The notes beneath the pieces are model-generated. The model saw only the letters and a list, made by a program, of their open reading frames with translations, did no database searches and was not told the DNA's origin. A DNA stretch of 41,600 bases from Acetatifactor sp. (GTDB taxonomy: Bacteria > Bacillota > Clostridia > Lachnospirales > Lachnospiraceae): the NCBI GenBank assembly GCA_029055435.1, contig JAIDDH010000154.1:1-41600 (forward strand), written 5' to 3'. A program made the translations under genes and the position numbers. Every line of letters begins with the position of its first letter. Position 1 is the first letter of the stretch. Below are positions 1 through 7,897 of this stretch, piece by piece.

Positions 1-1046
1 ACCAAAACATTTCTTTTTTGATTATCTAGTTTACTTAAATTTTCGCTTATATAATTATATATCTCCGTTGATGTTTGAAGCCCATTTACTACTTCTGGAT
101 TAATAATAGATAATTCCTTAGCTGTTACAGGTATTACTTTTTCTGCTAGTATTGTAATACCATTATTAAGCCACCAAAAATCTTCACCATCCGTTTTTGA
201 TAAACTTTCAGCAATGCATGTATTTACAGAATTTTTCCCCTGATAATCTCTAACATTTGCCTCGAAAAACCTACTTCTTAGTTTATTATTTTCATCTGTT
301 ATAAATCTATAATATGTACCCAAATTAATCAAAGATACATATTCGGTATTTTTTCCTCTAGCTATTGGATTTTCGACAAACTCTAGGTCTACACATATCT
401 CTGTACCCGTATTATATATCTCTAACAATTTATCTGCACCAATAAATGAAACATCAACTTTTGCTGATGGATACATTTGTTTTACAATGTACTTTAATTC
501 TTCAGCTTGAGCATCAACATTAGGATGCTTTTCATCAGCTAATGTTACATAAAAATATTGAATATCAATTTTAATTTGTAATCGAATCAATTTAGTAATT
601 ACGTCTCTAAACAACTTAAATGAATCTCTAACCTGCTCATTATACCGATCCAAAAAATCATTCATATTACTTGACATACTTAGTAAATTTGCAGATACAG
701 TTTTCCACTTCATGATAACATCTTCGTTATATCCTATCGCATTTTTTGCTTGAATTATTATTAAACTTAAAGTTGAACCTTTAGCAGCCCGTAAATTTTC
801 CATTTGATCTTGTGTTAATAAAGCATTATTTAGAAAAACATACATTCCGTCGCAACCACCATCGTTACCACCACCAACAATTCCGTTTGTAACTTCATCA
901 TCACTTAAATCATATTTTTTCAATATTTGTGATGAAGCAAAGTATTCAAAATACGTATCCTTACTTTCATATAAATCACTTTCTTCATACTCTTGTTGAA
1001 TGCATTCTTTAAGTAACAATTGATTATTAGTTAATCTTTTTGCCAT
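1..1046 (-). CDS. AIPR-family abortive-infection protein (partial, 3' end beyond window)
   Basis: The frame is open from an ATG at 1046 to the left edge, 348 codons without a stop, so the C-terminus is missing. An AAGGAG ribosome site sits at about 1054-1060. Around residues 250-330 the translation shows the block typical of the AIPR family (abortive infection phage resistance): a NVRDYQGKNSVN stretch, then DFWWLNNGITIL, then NPEVVNGLQTS. AIPR proteins are phage-defence proteins often found inside type I restriction-modification loci, which is the setting here, directly downstream of hsdM and hsdS. I infer a defence role; the biochemical activity is not known from the sequence. The gene is very AT-rich compared with the chromosomal genes to the right, as expected for an acquired island. 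Family assignment is fairly firm and the exact mechanism is unknown. Confidence 0.82.
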   Translation of the reverse strand, partial: MAKRLTNNQLLLKECIQQEYEESDLYESKDTYFEYFASSQILKKYDLSDDEVTNGIVGGGNDGGCDGMYVFLNNALLTQDQMENLRAAKGSTLSLIIIQAKNAIGYNEDVIMKWKTVSANLLSMSSNMNDFLDRYNEQVRDSFKLFRDVITKLIRLQIKIDIQYFYVTLADEKHPNVDAQAEELKYIVKQMYPSAKVDVSFIGADKLLEIYNTGTEICVDLEFVENPIARGKNTEYVSLINLGTYYRFITDENNKLRSRFFEANVRDYQGKNSVNTCIAESLSKTDGEDFWWLNNGITILAEKVIPVTAKELSIINPEVVNGLQTSTEIYNYISENLSKLDNQKRNVL

Positions 1047-1066
1047 TGTATTTTACTCCTTTTTAT

Positions 1067-1114
1067 CTATACTTCGATTTTACCGTTTATCAGCTTAGGT
1101 AATAACGAGCTTGC
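1067..1114 (-). pseudogene. Remnant of the C-terminal end of a second hsdS gene
   Basis: In the short gap between the 114-residue ORF and the AIPR gene, one minus-strand frame reads ASSLLPKLINGKIEV followed by a TAG stop at 1067-1069. This matches the end of the intact HsdS in the same locus (CLLPKLMSGEIEV, stop) at 9 of the last 13 residues, including the stop position. The nucleotides have diverged at many codon positions, so it is not a recent duplication. There is no start codon and the frame is closed upstream by TAA at 1133-1135. I read it as the stub of a deleted or recombined second specificity subunit. Confidence 0.65.
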
Positions 1115-1458
1115 TATTGATTTTGCCTTGCTTTAGTATGTTCTTTTAATAGTGTTTTAAAACCTTCTTCACCTAGTTTATTAACCGCATGATTGTAAAG
1201 GCCCTGCTGATACTGTGAGAGCTTACGATACAAATCATTATACGAAAAGTCAGACCACAGCATTGGATAAATATCACCTTGACTATGTTCGACCATGGTT
1301 ATCTCTTGTCGGGCAACATTTTGAGCATCTGACAAAGCTTCTATCATACCGTCCTTCGTTGGATTGTTTATCTGTGCCTGCAATTTAAAATACTTTTCAA
1401 TAAGCTCTCCAATCTCCTTTGCCTCTTTGACATCATTGAATCTCTCGGAATTTTCCAT
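1114..1458 (-). CDS. Hypothetical 114-residue protein in the type I R-M operon
   Basis: I do not recognise this family. The ATG at 1458 lies 3 nt after the hsdS stop, and the GAGGTG at the end of hsdS can serve as its ribosome site, so it is probably translated as part of the hsdM-hsdS transcript. The product is small, charged and mainly helical in composition, with no signal peptide or membrane segment and no cysteines. It starts MENSERFNDVKEAKE and ends KARQNQ. Its stop (1114-1116) touches the hsdS remnant, and the AIPR gene follows 67 nt later. Its position between an intact and a broken hsdS suggests cargo inserted into, or kept within, a defence locus. A regulatory, antitoxin-like or accessory role is possible but not supported by any motif. 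Confidence 0.7.
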   Translation of the reverse strand: MENSERFNDVKEAKEIGELIEKYFKLQAQINNPTKDGMIEALSDAQNVARQEITMVEHSQGDIYPMLWSDFSYNDLYRKLSQYQQGLYNHAVNKLGEEGFKTLLKEHTKARQNQ

Positions 1459-1461
1459 ATC

Positions 1462-2631
1462 TCACACCTCTATTTCTCCGCTCATTAGTTTAGGCAACAA
1501 ACAGTCGCGGGTTTGTAACGAAAGTTTAATTTGTTTCTGTAAGGCTTTAATCTTTTCAAAGAATGGTGAAACACATTTACAATATGTACTTAGATATTCC
1601 TCAGCAGGAATATTAAGTTTCATTGTATTTATTTCCTTTGCATAAACATGTGGTTGTGCAGCACCTTTTTGAAGAGCATTTAAACTTGCCTTATTTTCTT
1701 TTAAATAACAATATACAAAATAAAGATAAGGGGTAGTTTCAATATCAGCAAAAGAGCAATCGGATGCAAACACATCTGTATGATATAATCTTGAAAAACC
1801 AGCATTTGCTCCAGATCCACTGACAGTAACAACTGGGGCAACGGTATTTGATTTATTATGATAATATGCGGGTTCCAAACCACCAGCAACAACAGGTACA
1901 TTACCCTTTTCCACTTGTGCTTTTGTAATTGTTTTGCCCCTCTTAAAAATCGCAATATCACCAAGTGTCCCTTCCATCCACCCCTCTGGCACACCTTCAA
2001 CAATAGCTATATCCTCATATCCCGGAAAACGCAAATCCACAAACCATTCCTTATATAAGCGTCGTGCAGCTTCTTCAAGGAGCTTGATTTGCTTTTGGTT
2101 GTTTTCAATTAGGTCATCGTAGGCGGATAAGATATTAGCGATTCGACGCTGAACATCAATATCTGGAAAATCAAATTCATATGCTTTTATTGCACTGATT
2201 GCAATACGCATCTGATTAGCTGCACCACGCCCACGCATTTGTATGAAATGTTGAAAAATTCTATATTTAGTATGATAGCCTAAGTAACTTTGATCAAGGA
2301 TATCATTATCTTTCGTCCTTAAACATACGGCATTTTGATTAAGATAGAATCCTTGCACCAAAGAATTAACAATACTCGATCGACCTGCGGCTGAATCAAC
2401 AAGATTTGGATGAGACCCTACAGTTGCTATCACCACATCTCTCAATTGAAGTCTATTTTTTGCATACTTTGTTGCCGATGTTATTGGAAGGAAATCAATA
2501 CCTTCAATGACAAATCCTTTTGGTTTGCAATTAGTTACCTTCAATACAGGCAATCCATTTGCAACATACTCTTTGTCACTCCATGCGCCTCCATTTATAA
2601 AATTGCAAATTTCATCTAATTTATATTTCAT
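1462..2631 (-). CDS. hsdS: Type I restriction-modification specificity subunit HsdS
   Basis: The 389-residue product is the DNA-recognition subunit of a type I restriction-modification enzyme. It has the usual two-half layout. Target-recognition domain 1 is at about residues 1-155. A central conserved helical region follows at about 155-205 (IANILSAYDDLIENNQKQ, then EWFVDLRFPGY). Target-recognition domain 2 is at about 215-345, and a second helical spacer ends in LLPKLMSGEIEV. Each recognition domain reads one half of a split DNA site; the site cannot be predicted by eye. The ATG overlaps the hsdM stop by 4 nt (ATGA), so translation is coupled. Length is normal for the family and the reading frame is intact. 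A diverged relic of another hsdS end lies 350 bp downstream, suggesting that specificity has been exchanged at this locus. Confidence 0.93.
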   Translation of the reverse strand: MKYKLDEICNFINGGAWSDKEYVANGLPVLKVTNCKPKGFVIEGIDFLPITSATKYAKNRLQLRDVVIATVGSHPNLVDSAAGRSSIVNSLVQGFYLNQNAVCLRTKDNDILDQSYLGYHTKYRIFQHFIQMRGRGAANQMRIAISAIKAYEFDFPDIDVQRRIANILSAYDDLIENNQKQIKLLEEAARRLYKEWFVDLRFPGYEDIAIVEGVPEGWMEGTLGDIAIFKRGKTITKAQVEKGNVPVVAGGLEPAYYHNKSNTVAPVVTVSGSGANAGFSRLYHTDVFASDCSFADIETTPYLYFVYCYLKENKASLNALQKGAAQPHVYAKEINTMKLNIPAEEYLSTYCKCVSPFFEKIKALQKQIKLSLQTRDCLLPKLMSGEIEV

Positions 2632-4448
2632 AACCCCATCTCCTTCATATTCTTTGAGATGGTATCCATCAAGTCATTAGATTCTGCCTGCAAAGATAAA
2701 AGTTCACGATGAATCTCAGCCATGCGCGCTTCAAAGTCTACACCGTCATCCCCAACGGGTGCAACACCCACATAAGCCCCAGGTGTGAGCGACCAGCCTT
2801 TGGATTCAATTTCTGCCTTATCCGCTGCTTTGCAAAGACCAAGGATATTTGTATATGTACCATCGCCGAATTTCTCGTACAGCCAATTTGCTTCTTTGGC
2901 TATTGTGAGAATGCCGGTAAGCTCCGCAAGCTTTGTATCGTATTCCTCCTGAATTTTCTTTTTCCCTCGTTTTTCAGTGGCTTCCACCGCCTTTTTTGCT
3001 TCCGCACGGAGAATCTTTGCCTTTTCTGAAAGCTCGTGTAATTGTTCGGCAAAAGGTTTGCCGCTGCCAAGAGCTATGCGGTATTCTTGGAGCAGGGCAG
3101 TATACTTATCAACCTCTCCACGGTACAGCCATACAATGGCATTCATGTTTTTAAGCTGCCATTCTGACCATTCATTGAGGGTTCGATCCACTACGGTGTA
3201 ATAATTCCTTGCATCAATGAACAGCACCTTGCTCTTGATTTCCTCAGACTTTCCCTTGTCAAAGAACCAGAGAGAACAGGGCAAGGATTTTGTATAAAAG
3301 AAGTTATTTCCAACACTGATTATGGCATCCACATGGCCTGTTTCAATCAATCCCTGACGAATGTCTTTATCTTTCCCCTGACTATCCGTTGCGGAAGAAG
3401 CCATAACAAAGCCAGCACGACCACGCTTATTCAGATAGCTATAAAAATAGGAAATCCAAAGATAGTTGCCATTTCCAACTTCCTTATTTTTATTGATGCT
3501 TGGCATACCAAAGGGCAATCTCTTTGCACTTTCACAGGATTCAGCTTTTACCTTATCAACATTAAACGGCGGATTGGCCATGACATAATCACAGCAGCCG
3601 TCCAGATTGTGGGCATCGTGATAAAAGGTGTTTGCTTCGTCTCCCGACTTAATAACACCGGTCAGACCATGAACCGCCATATTCATAAGACATAACTGGG
3701 CGTTGTACTCCACCTTTTCCTGCCCGTAAAAGGTCATTGCATTGTTGGCATTCATACCGGACTGATTGACAAAATCCCCCGATTGAATGAACATACCGCC
3801 GGAACCACAGGCGGGATCAAGCAGGACACCGCTTTTCGGTTCAATGATATTTACGATCATCTTTACCAATGATTTTGGTGTAAAAAACACACCATCATCC
3901 GATGCAATATTTTTTGCGAACTTGTTGAGAAAGTATTCATAAATGCGGCCGATAATATCGCCACCTACTTCATCAAGTGCACTGTTATTAAAAATGCGGA
4001 GTAATTCAGACAAAATCTCATCTGAGAAATCGGTATAACTTTTGGGGAGAACACCTATAAGTTGTTCACTCTGCGCTTCGATAATCTGCATGGCATTATT
4101 GACCACTTCGCCAAGGCTGGTCATAGTATGTCCATCTCTATTTTTCAGGCCGACTGTCGCAATATCTTCAGGAAGATTCAACAGATAGTCATACTGTGCT
4201 TCCTTAGGAAGATAAAGTGCACTTTTGGCGGCAAAATCGGTTGCTTCCACAGGCATAACTTTTCCACCACGGGAAGGACGACCTTTCAGAATTTCAGCTT
4301 CAACCATTTTGAATCTACTGTAAGCATAACGCAGAAAGATAAGACCGAGGACTGGCATACAATACTGGTTTGAAGTGAGTTTCGATCCAGCTCGCAATAA
4401 ATCTGCGGATTCCCACAGCTCTGCTTCTAATTTTCTAATGTTGATCAT
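2628..4448 (-). CDS. hsdM: Type I restriction-modification DNA methyltransferase subunit HsdM
   Basis: The 606-residue product is an adenine-N6 DNA methyltransferase subunit that works with HsdS. The N-terminal helical HsdM domain begins ELWESADLLRAGSKLTSNQY. The SAM-binding motif DPACGSGGMF is near residue 213, and the catalytic NPPF motif of N6-adenine methylases is near residue 291 (VMANPPFNV). The C-terminal third is helical and charged, as in long HsdM proteins. It heads the visible operon and overlaps hsdS by 4 nt. The matching hsdR nuclease gene is not in the window. It may lie further left beyond the AIPR gene, or the system may be methylase-only. The ATG at 4448 also overlaps the stop of a short upstream frame. 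Confidence 0.94.
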   Translation of the reverse strand: MINIRKLEAELWESADLLRAGSKLTSNQYCMPVLGLIFLRYAYSRFKMVEAEILKGRPSRGGKVMPVEATDFAAKSALYLPKEAQYDYLLNLPEDIATVGLKNRDGHTMTSLGEVVNNAMQIIEAQSEQLIGVLPKSYTDFSDEILSELLRIFNNSALDEVGGDIIGRIYEYFLNKFAKNIASDDGVFFTPKSLVKMIVNIIEPKSGVLLDPACGSGGMFIQSGDFVNQSGMNANNAMTFYGQEKVEYNAQLCLMNMAVHGLTGVIKSGDEANTFYHDAHNLDGCCDYVMANPPFNVDKVKAESCESAKRLPFGMPSINKNKEVGNGNYLWISYFYSYLNKRGRAGFVMASSATDSQGKDKDIRQGLIETGHVDAIISVGNNFFYTKSLPCSLWFFDKGKSEEIKSKVLFIDARNYYTVVDRTLNEWSEWQLKNMNAIVWLYRGEVDKYTALLQEYRIALGSGKPFAEQLHELSEKAKILRAEAKKAVEATEKRGKKKIQEEYDTKLAELTGILTIAKEANWLYEKFGDGTYTNILGLCKAADKAEIESKGWSLTPGAYVGVAPVGDDGVDFEARMAEIHRELLSLQAESNDLMDTISKNMKEMGL

Positions 4449-4528
4449 AATCTCTTCGCCTCCGCCTTATATTTAAGCCACGCCTCTTCAATACTGAAAT
4501 ACTCATCTTGCATGTCCTTTGTGTCCAT
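4445..4528 (-). CDS. Possible 27-codon leader ORF coupled to hsdM
   Basis: A short frame, MDTKDMQDEYFSIEEAWLKY and seven more residues, ends in TGA overlapping the hsdM ATG by 4 nt, the same ATGA arrangement seen between hsdM and hsdS. The frame stays open upstream of this ATG for about 15 further codons to a TAG near 4574. It has no clear ribosome site. It may be a leader peptide that couples translation of hsdM, or the trimmed end of a former upstream gene. The remaining DNA up to rlmD (4529-4640) shows no other gene. Confidence 0.3.
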   Translation of the reverse strand: MDTKDMQDEYFSIEEAWLKYKAEAKRL

Positions 4529-4640
4529 ATGCCAGCAATATATCGTTATAATAGCATACAAACAGGAATTATTCTAGTAGGAAATCCTTTATTCATCATA
4601 GTCTATACAGATAAAAATAAGGAGAGGAACTTCTACCTAC

Positions 4641-6065
4641 TCAATATGATACTCGACATGTAGACAATAAACACACCGTCTCCACATGCCCCGTCCCCCC
4701 AAACATATCCGTCGGCCGCACCCTCTTAATCTCATATCCCCCCTCGCACAGCACCTTCAAATCCCTTGCCAGAGTGGCGGGATCGCAGCTCACATACACA
4801 ATCCGTTCCGGCTGCATCCTTATCATGGTACTCAGGCAGGCTTCATCACAGCCCTTGCGGGGCGGATCTACCACAATAACATCTGTTTGCCCGAAGCGCT
4901 CGTTAAACTCCGGCAGCACTTCCTCTGCTTTGCCCACAAAGAATTCTGCATTATCAATTCCATTCCTTTTTACATTTTCTCTGGCGTCCTCAATAGCCTG
5001 TGGAACGATTTCCACACCGTAGACCTGCTTTGCCTGTCCGGCCAAAAATAACGAAATCGTGCCGATACCGCAATACAGATCCCACACGGTCTCTCTGCCG
5101 GTGAGTCCGGCGTATTCCAACACCAGGCTATAAAGCTTTTCCGTTTGCACAGGATTGACCTGATAAAAGGATAGCGGCGATATGTGAAAGGTCAGCTCGC
5201 GCCCGGTAAAGGGATATCCCTCTTTTTGCATATCACGCACATGAATCGTATCAGAAATATCAGGGCGGCCCCAGAGAGTGCGGATTTCTCTGCCCATGAT
5301 CACATTGGTATTCTCCGTGTTAATACTCATAGAAATGCTGGTCATCCCGGGAATCTGCGTCAGTTTCCCGATCAGATACTCCTGCGCAGGCAGAGAATTT
5401 CCGTTCACCACCACACACACCATAAGCTCACCGCTGGTAAAGCCTTTCCGAATCAGCACATGGCGCACTAGTCCCCTCCCGGTGGTCTCGTCATAGGCAG
5501 ATACCTTCTTTAACTTCATATATTCCAAAATGATTTCCAGTATCTTCTCGTTCTCCTCCACGCCCAGACTACAGTTGAGATTCGGCACAATACTGTGAGT
5601 TCTTCCGGCGTAAAAACCGGCGATGGGATTGCCCTCTTTATCTACACCCACCGGATACTGAGCCTTGTTGCGATAACGAAAAGGCTGCTCCATCCCCAGA
5701 ATAGGCTCCATCACGCTGTTGACAAACTCTTCCTCAAAGCCGCCGATGCGCACAAGGCTGTTGCAGACCTTGCGCTGCTTAAATAAAAGCTGCTGCTCAT
5801 AGGAGAGCGCCTGAAGCTGACAGCCGCCGCATTGTCTGTGCGTAGGACAGACCGGCTCCACCCGATGGGGAGATGGAGCCAGAAGCTTTTCCAGATGGGC
5901 ATAGGCATAATGCTTCTTGGCTTTCATGATTTTCACCTGTGCCGTGTCTCCGATTACCGCGTCCTTTACAAACAGGGTGAAGCCATCTACCTTACCGATT
6001 CCTTCACCCTTGTCGCTCATATCTTCAATTGTCACTGTCAAATACTGATTTTTCTTATATTCCAT
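4641..6065 (-). CDS. rlmD: 23S rRNA (uracil-1939-C5)-methyltransferase RlmD/RumA type
   Basis: The 474-residue enzyme methylates a uridine in 23S rRNA with S-adenosylmethionine. The N-terminal TRAM domain (residues 1-62) binds RNA. Four cysteines fit the 4Fe-4S site of RumA: C73, C79, C82 and C165. The SAM motif is VWDLYCGIGTIS, and the VVDPPRKGC and YVSCDPATLARDL motifs follow, with C427 the likely nucleophile. It starts at ATG 6065 behind GGAAGG, 17 nt after the upstream phosphatase gene. The last residues (LLSTCRVSY) depart from the usual family ending, and the defence island starts beyond them. Firmicute integrative elements are known to insert at the rumA 3' end, so this tail may have been set by an integration event. 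The exact target base is inferred from family. Confidence 0.88.
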   Translation of the reverse strand: MEYKKNQYLTVTIEDMSDKGEGIGKVDGFTLFVKDAVIGDTAQVKIMKAKKHYAYAHLEKLLAPSPHRVEPVCPTHRQCGGCQLQALSYEQQLLFKQRKVCNSLVRIGGFEEEFVNSVMEPILGMEQPFRYRNKAQYPVGVDKEGNPIAGFYAGRTHSIVPNLNCSLGVEENEKILEIILEYMKLKKVSAYDETTGRGLVRHVLIRKGFTSGELMVCVVVNGNSLPAQEYLIGKLTQIPGMTSISMSINTENTNVIMGREIRTLWGRPDISDTIHVRDMQKEGYPFTGRELTFHISPLSFYQVNPVQTEKLYSLVLEYAGLTGRETVWDLYCGIGTISLFLAGQAKQVYGVEIVPQAIEDARENVKRNGIDNAEFFVGKAEEVLPEFNERFGQTDVIVVDPPRKGCDEACLSTMIRMQPERIVYVSCDPATLARDLKVLCEGGYEIKRVRPTDMFGGTGHVETVCLLSTCRVSY

Positions 6066-6082
6066 CAGTCATCCTTCCTGCT

Positions 6083-6880
6083 TCAGAACGGAAGCTCCGG
6101 TATCTCCTCCGTCACAATCTCCCTCAAGCGCCTGAAATTCTCCGGCGTGTTGGCGGCAATAACGGGAAAAGGTCTGTCCAGAGGCAGCTTGTCCTGATAC
6201 AGCGCCTCCACAGAGCCGCCGGCCTCTCTGATGATGGGAATAGCCCCCGCAGCATCCCACGGGAAAAGACGAATCTCGAAATAGAGTTCCACTCTGCCGC
6301 AGGCCAGATACACCAGCTCCACCGCGGCGGAACCCAGACGGCGAAGATCGTCGGCCTCCTGATATACTCTGTCAATGATACGAAAGCAGGGCGGCGCATA
6401 CCGCTTGTCATAAAGACTCATGGCAGAACACAGATGAGAGTGTGCAAAATCCCGCTGGGAGACATGAATGGGATCGCCGTTTAAATAAGCGCCCTCCCCC
6501 GTCTTGGCATAGAACATCTCATCCCGATAGGGCTGATATACCACGCCCAGATAAGGCTCTCCATCTTTTACCAGTCCCACAGAGATGGCACTGATGCCGA
6601 TATCCCGGATAAAATTAGAGGTACCGTCGATGGGGTCGATGACCCACAAAAGCGTACCCTGAGAGGGATTGTGTGTACTCTCCTCTCCAATAACCAGGCT
6701 TCCGGGCAGAAGTTTGGGCAGTCTCTCGGTCAGATAAGCCTCCACCGCAATATCACAGGAAGTCACATAATTGGACTGATTGCCCTTCTGGCTGATCTCC
6801 ATGTGACGGTCTGTCATAAGTTTTCCGGCTTCCCGCACAATCTCCGTAACCGCCGATAATTCAATATTGATCTCTGTCAT
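6083..6880 (-). CDS. Inositol monophosphatase family protein
   Basis: A 265-residue Mg-dependent sugar/inositol phosphatase of the IMPase (SuhB) family. It shows the metal-binding EE pair at residues 66-67 (GEEST), the hallmark WVIDPIDGTSNF with D82, D85 and T87, and the C-terminal WDAAG motif followed by EAGG. I chose ATG 6880 because GGAGGAG lies directly upstream. A TTG 24 nt earlier is in frame but has no such site. The substrate could be inositol-1-phosphate, a sugar phosphate or a 3'-phosphoadenosine nucleotide, and the sequence does not decide. It lies 26 nt after yhaM and 17 nt before rlmD in the same minus-strand run. Confidence 0.88.
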   Translation of the reverse strand: MTEINIELSAVTEIVREAGKLMTDRHMEISQKGNQSNYVTSCDIAVEAYLTERLPKLLPGSLVIGEESTHNPSQGTLLWVIDPIDGTSNFIRDIGISAISVGLVKDGEPYLGVVYQPYRDEMFYAKTGEGAYLNGDPIHVSQRDFAHSHLCSAMSLYDKRYAPPCFRIIDRVYQEADDLRRLGSAAVELVYLACGRVELYFEIRLFPWDAAGAIPIIREAGGSVEALYQDKLPLDRPFPVIAANTPENFRRLREIVTEEIPELPF

Positions 6881-6906
6881 ATACTCCTCCGCTTCCTGTT
6901 CCAATC

Positions 6907-7851
6907 TTACGGTCTGGTGGCCCGCAGATTTGACTCGAACAATCTGTTATATCCAAGCCAGCCGCTGTTATCCTTATGGCCCTCCAGAATCTCTTTGAAG
7001 GTCTCCAGCTTCGCGTCAGTATCATCCGCATAATTCAGCGCCAATGCCTCCATGATAGCGGGAATCTTGGGAGAACCGAATTCATATTTTCCGTGATGGG
7101 CCAGAATACAATGCTGCAGCTGAGTCAACTGCACATGGGGAAAGTCGGGAATTTGAGCGGCCCGCTCCGCCACCATCTGGGATCCCATGACGATATGTCC
7201 CAGAAGCTGTCCGTCGTCCGTGTAGTCATTTTCGGGAAAAGCGGAAATCTCTCTGGTTTTTCCGATATCGTGACATATAGCGGCTGTCAGCAGCAAATCC
7301 CTGTTTAATATGGGATAAGCGCCGCAATAGTAGTCGCAGAGCTTAGTCACGCTTAAAGTATGTTCCAACAGTCCGCCCACAAAACCGTGATGCACGGTCT
7401 TGGCCGCGGAGGAATTGCGGAAAGCTTTGGTAAAATCAGCATCCTTCACAAACAGGTTCTCCAGAAGCTGCCTGTAGCAGTCGGTCCGAATGCTCCGAAT
7501 CAGACCCAGCAGCTCCTGATACATGGCGTCGATATCTTTAGAACTCACGGGCAGATAATCCGCGGGATTATACTCCCCCTCCGCGCAAACACGGATGCGT
7601 TTCACATTGACCTGCAGCGTGCTCTGAAAGCTGGTCACATCGCCATATACATCTATGTAATCCAGGACATCATAATCGCCGATGCCCTGACTGTTAGGCT
7701 CCCAGACCTTGGCGTCTATAGAACCTGTTTTGTCCTGAAGAATCACATTCTCATAGGGCTTGCCATTCTTGGTTACAGCCGCCTGCTTGTGTTTACACAG
7801 ATAGATACCACTGACGGTATCACCTTCTCTCAAATCCTTGATATACTTCAT
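6907..7851 (-). CDS. yhaM: 3'-5' exoribonuclease YhaM (OB-fold plus HD domain)
   Basis: The product (314 residues from ATG 7851) matches YhaM, a 3'-5' exoribonuclease of Gram-positive bacteria. An OB-fold nucleic-acid-binding domain occupies about residues 10-95. A metal-dependent HD hydrolase domain follows, with HHGFVGGLLEHTLSV, then CHDIGK near residue 194, and LAHHGKYEFGSP later. The protein contributes to RNA turnover in the cytoplasm. An alternative ATG 15 nt upstream (7866) is possible. I prefer 7851 because the family normally begins MKYI or MRYI followed by an REGD motif, seen here as MKYIKDLREGD. It lies 46 nt after the HtrA-like gene and shares its direction. Confidence 0.88.
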   Translation of the reverse strand: MKYIKDLREGDTVSGIYLCKHKQAAVTKNGKPYENVILQDKTGSIDAKVWEPNSQGIGDYDVLDYIDVYGDVTSFQSTLQVNVKRIRVCAEGEYNPADYLPVSSKDIDAMYQELLGLIRSIRTDCYRQLLENLFVKDADFTKAFRNSSAAKTVHHGFVGGLLEHTLSVTKLCDYYCGAYPILNRDLLLTAAICHDIGKTREISAFPENDYTDDGQLLGHIVMGSQMVAERAAQIPDFPHVQLTQLQHCILAHHGKYEFGSPKIPAIMEALALNYADDTDAKLETFKEILEGHKDNSGWLGYNRLFESNLRATRP

Positions 7852-7897
7852 TTTACCTGACCTCATTCAACCTTTCCTAATCTAGCAACTTCATTCC

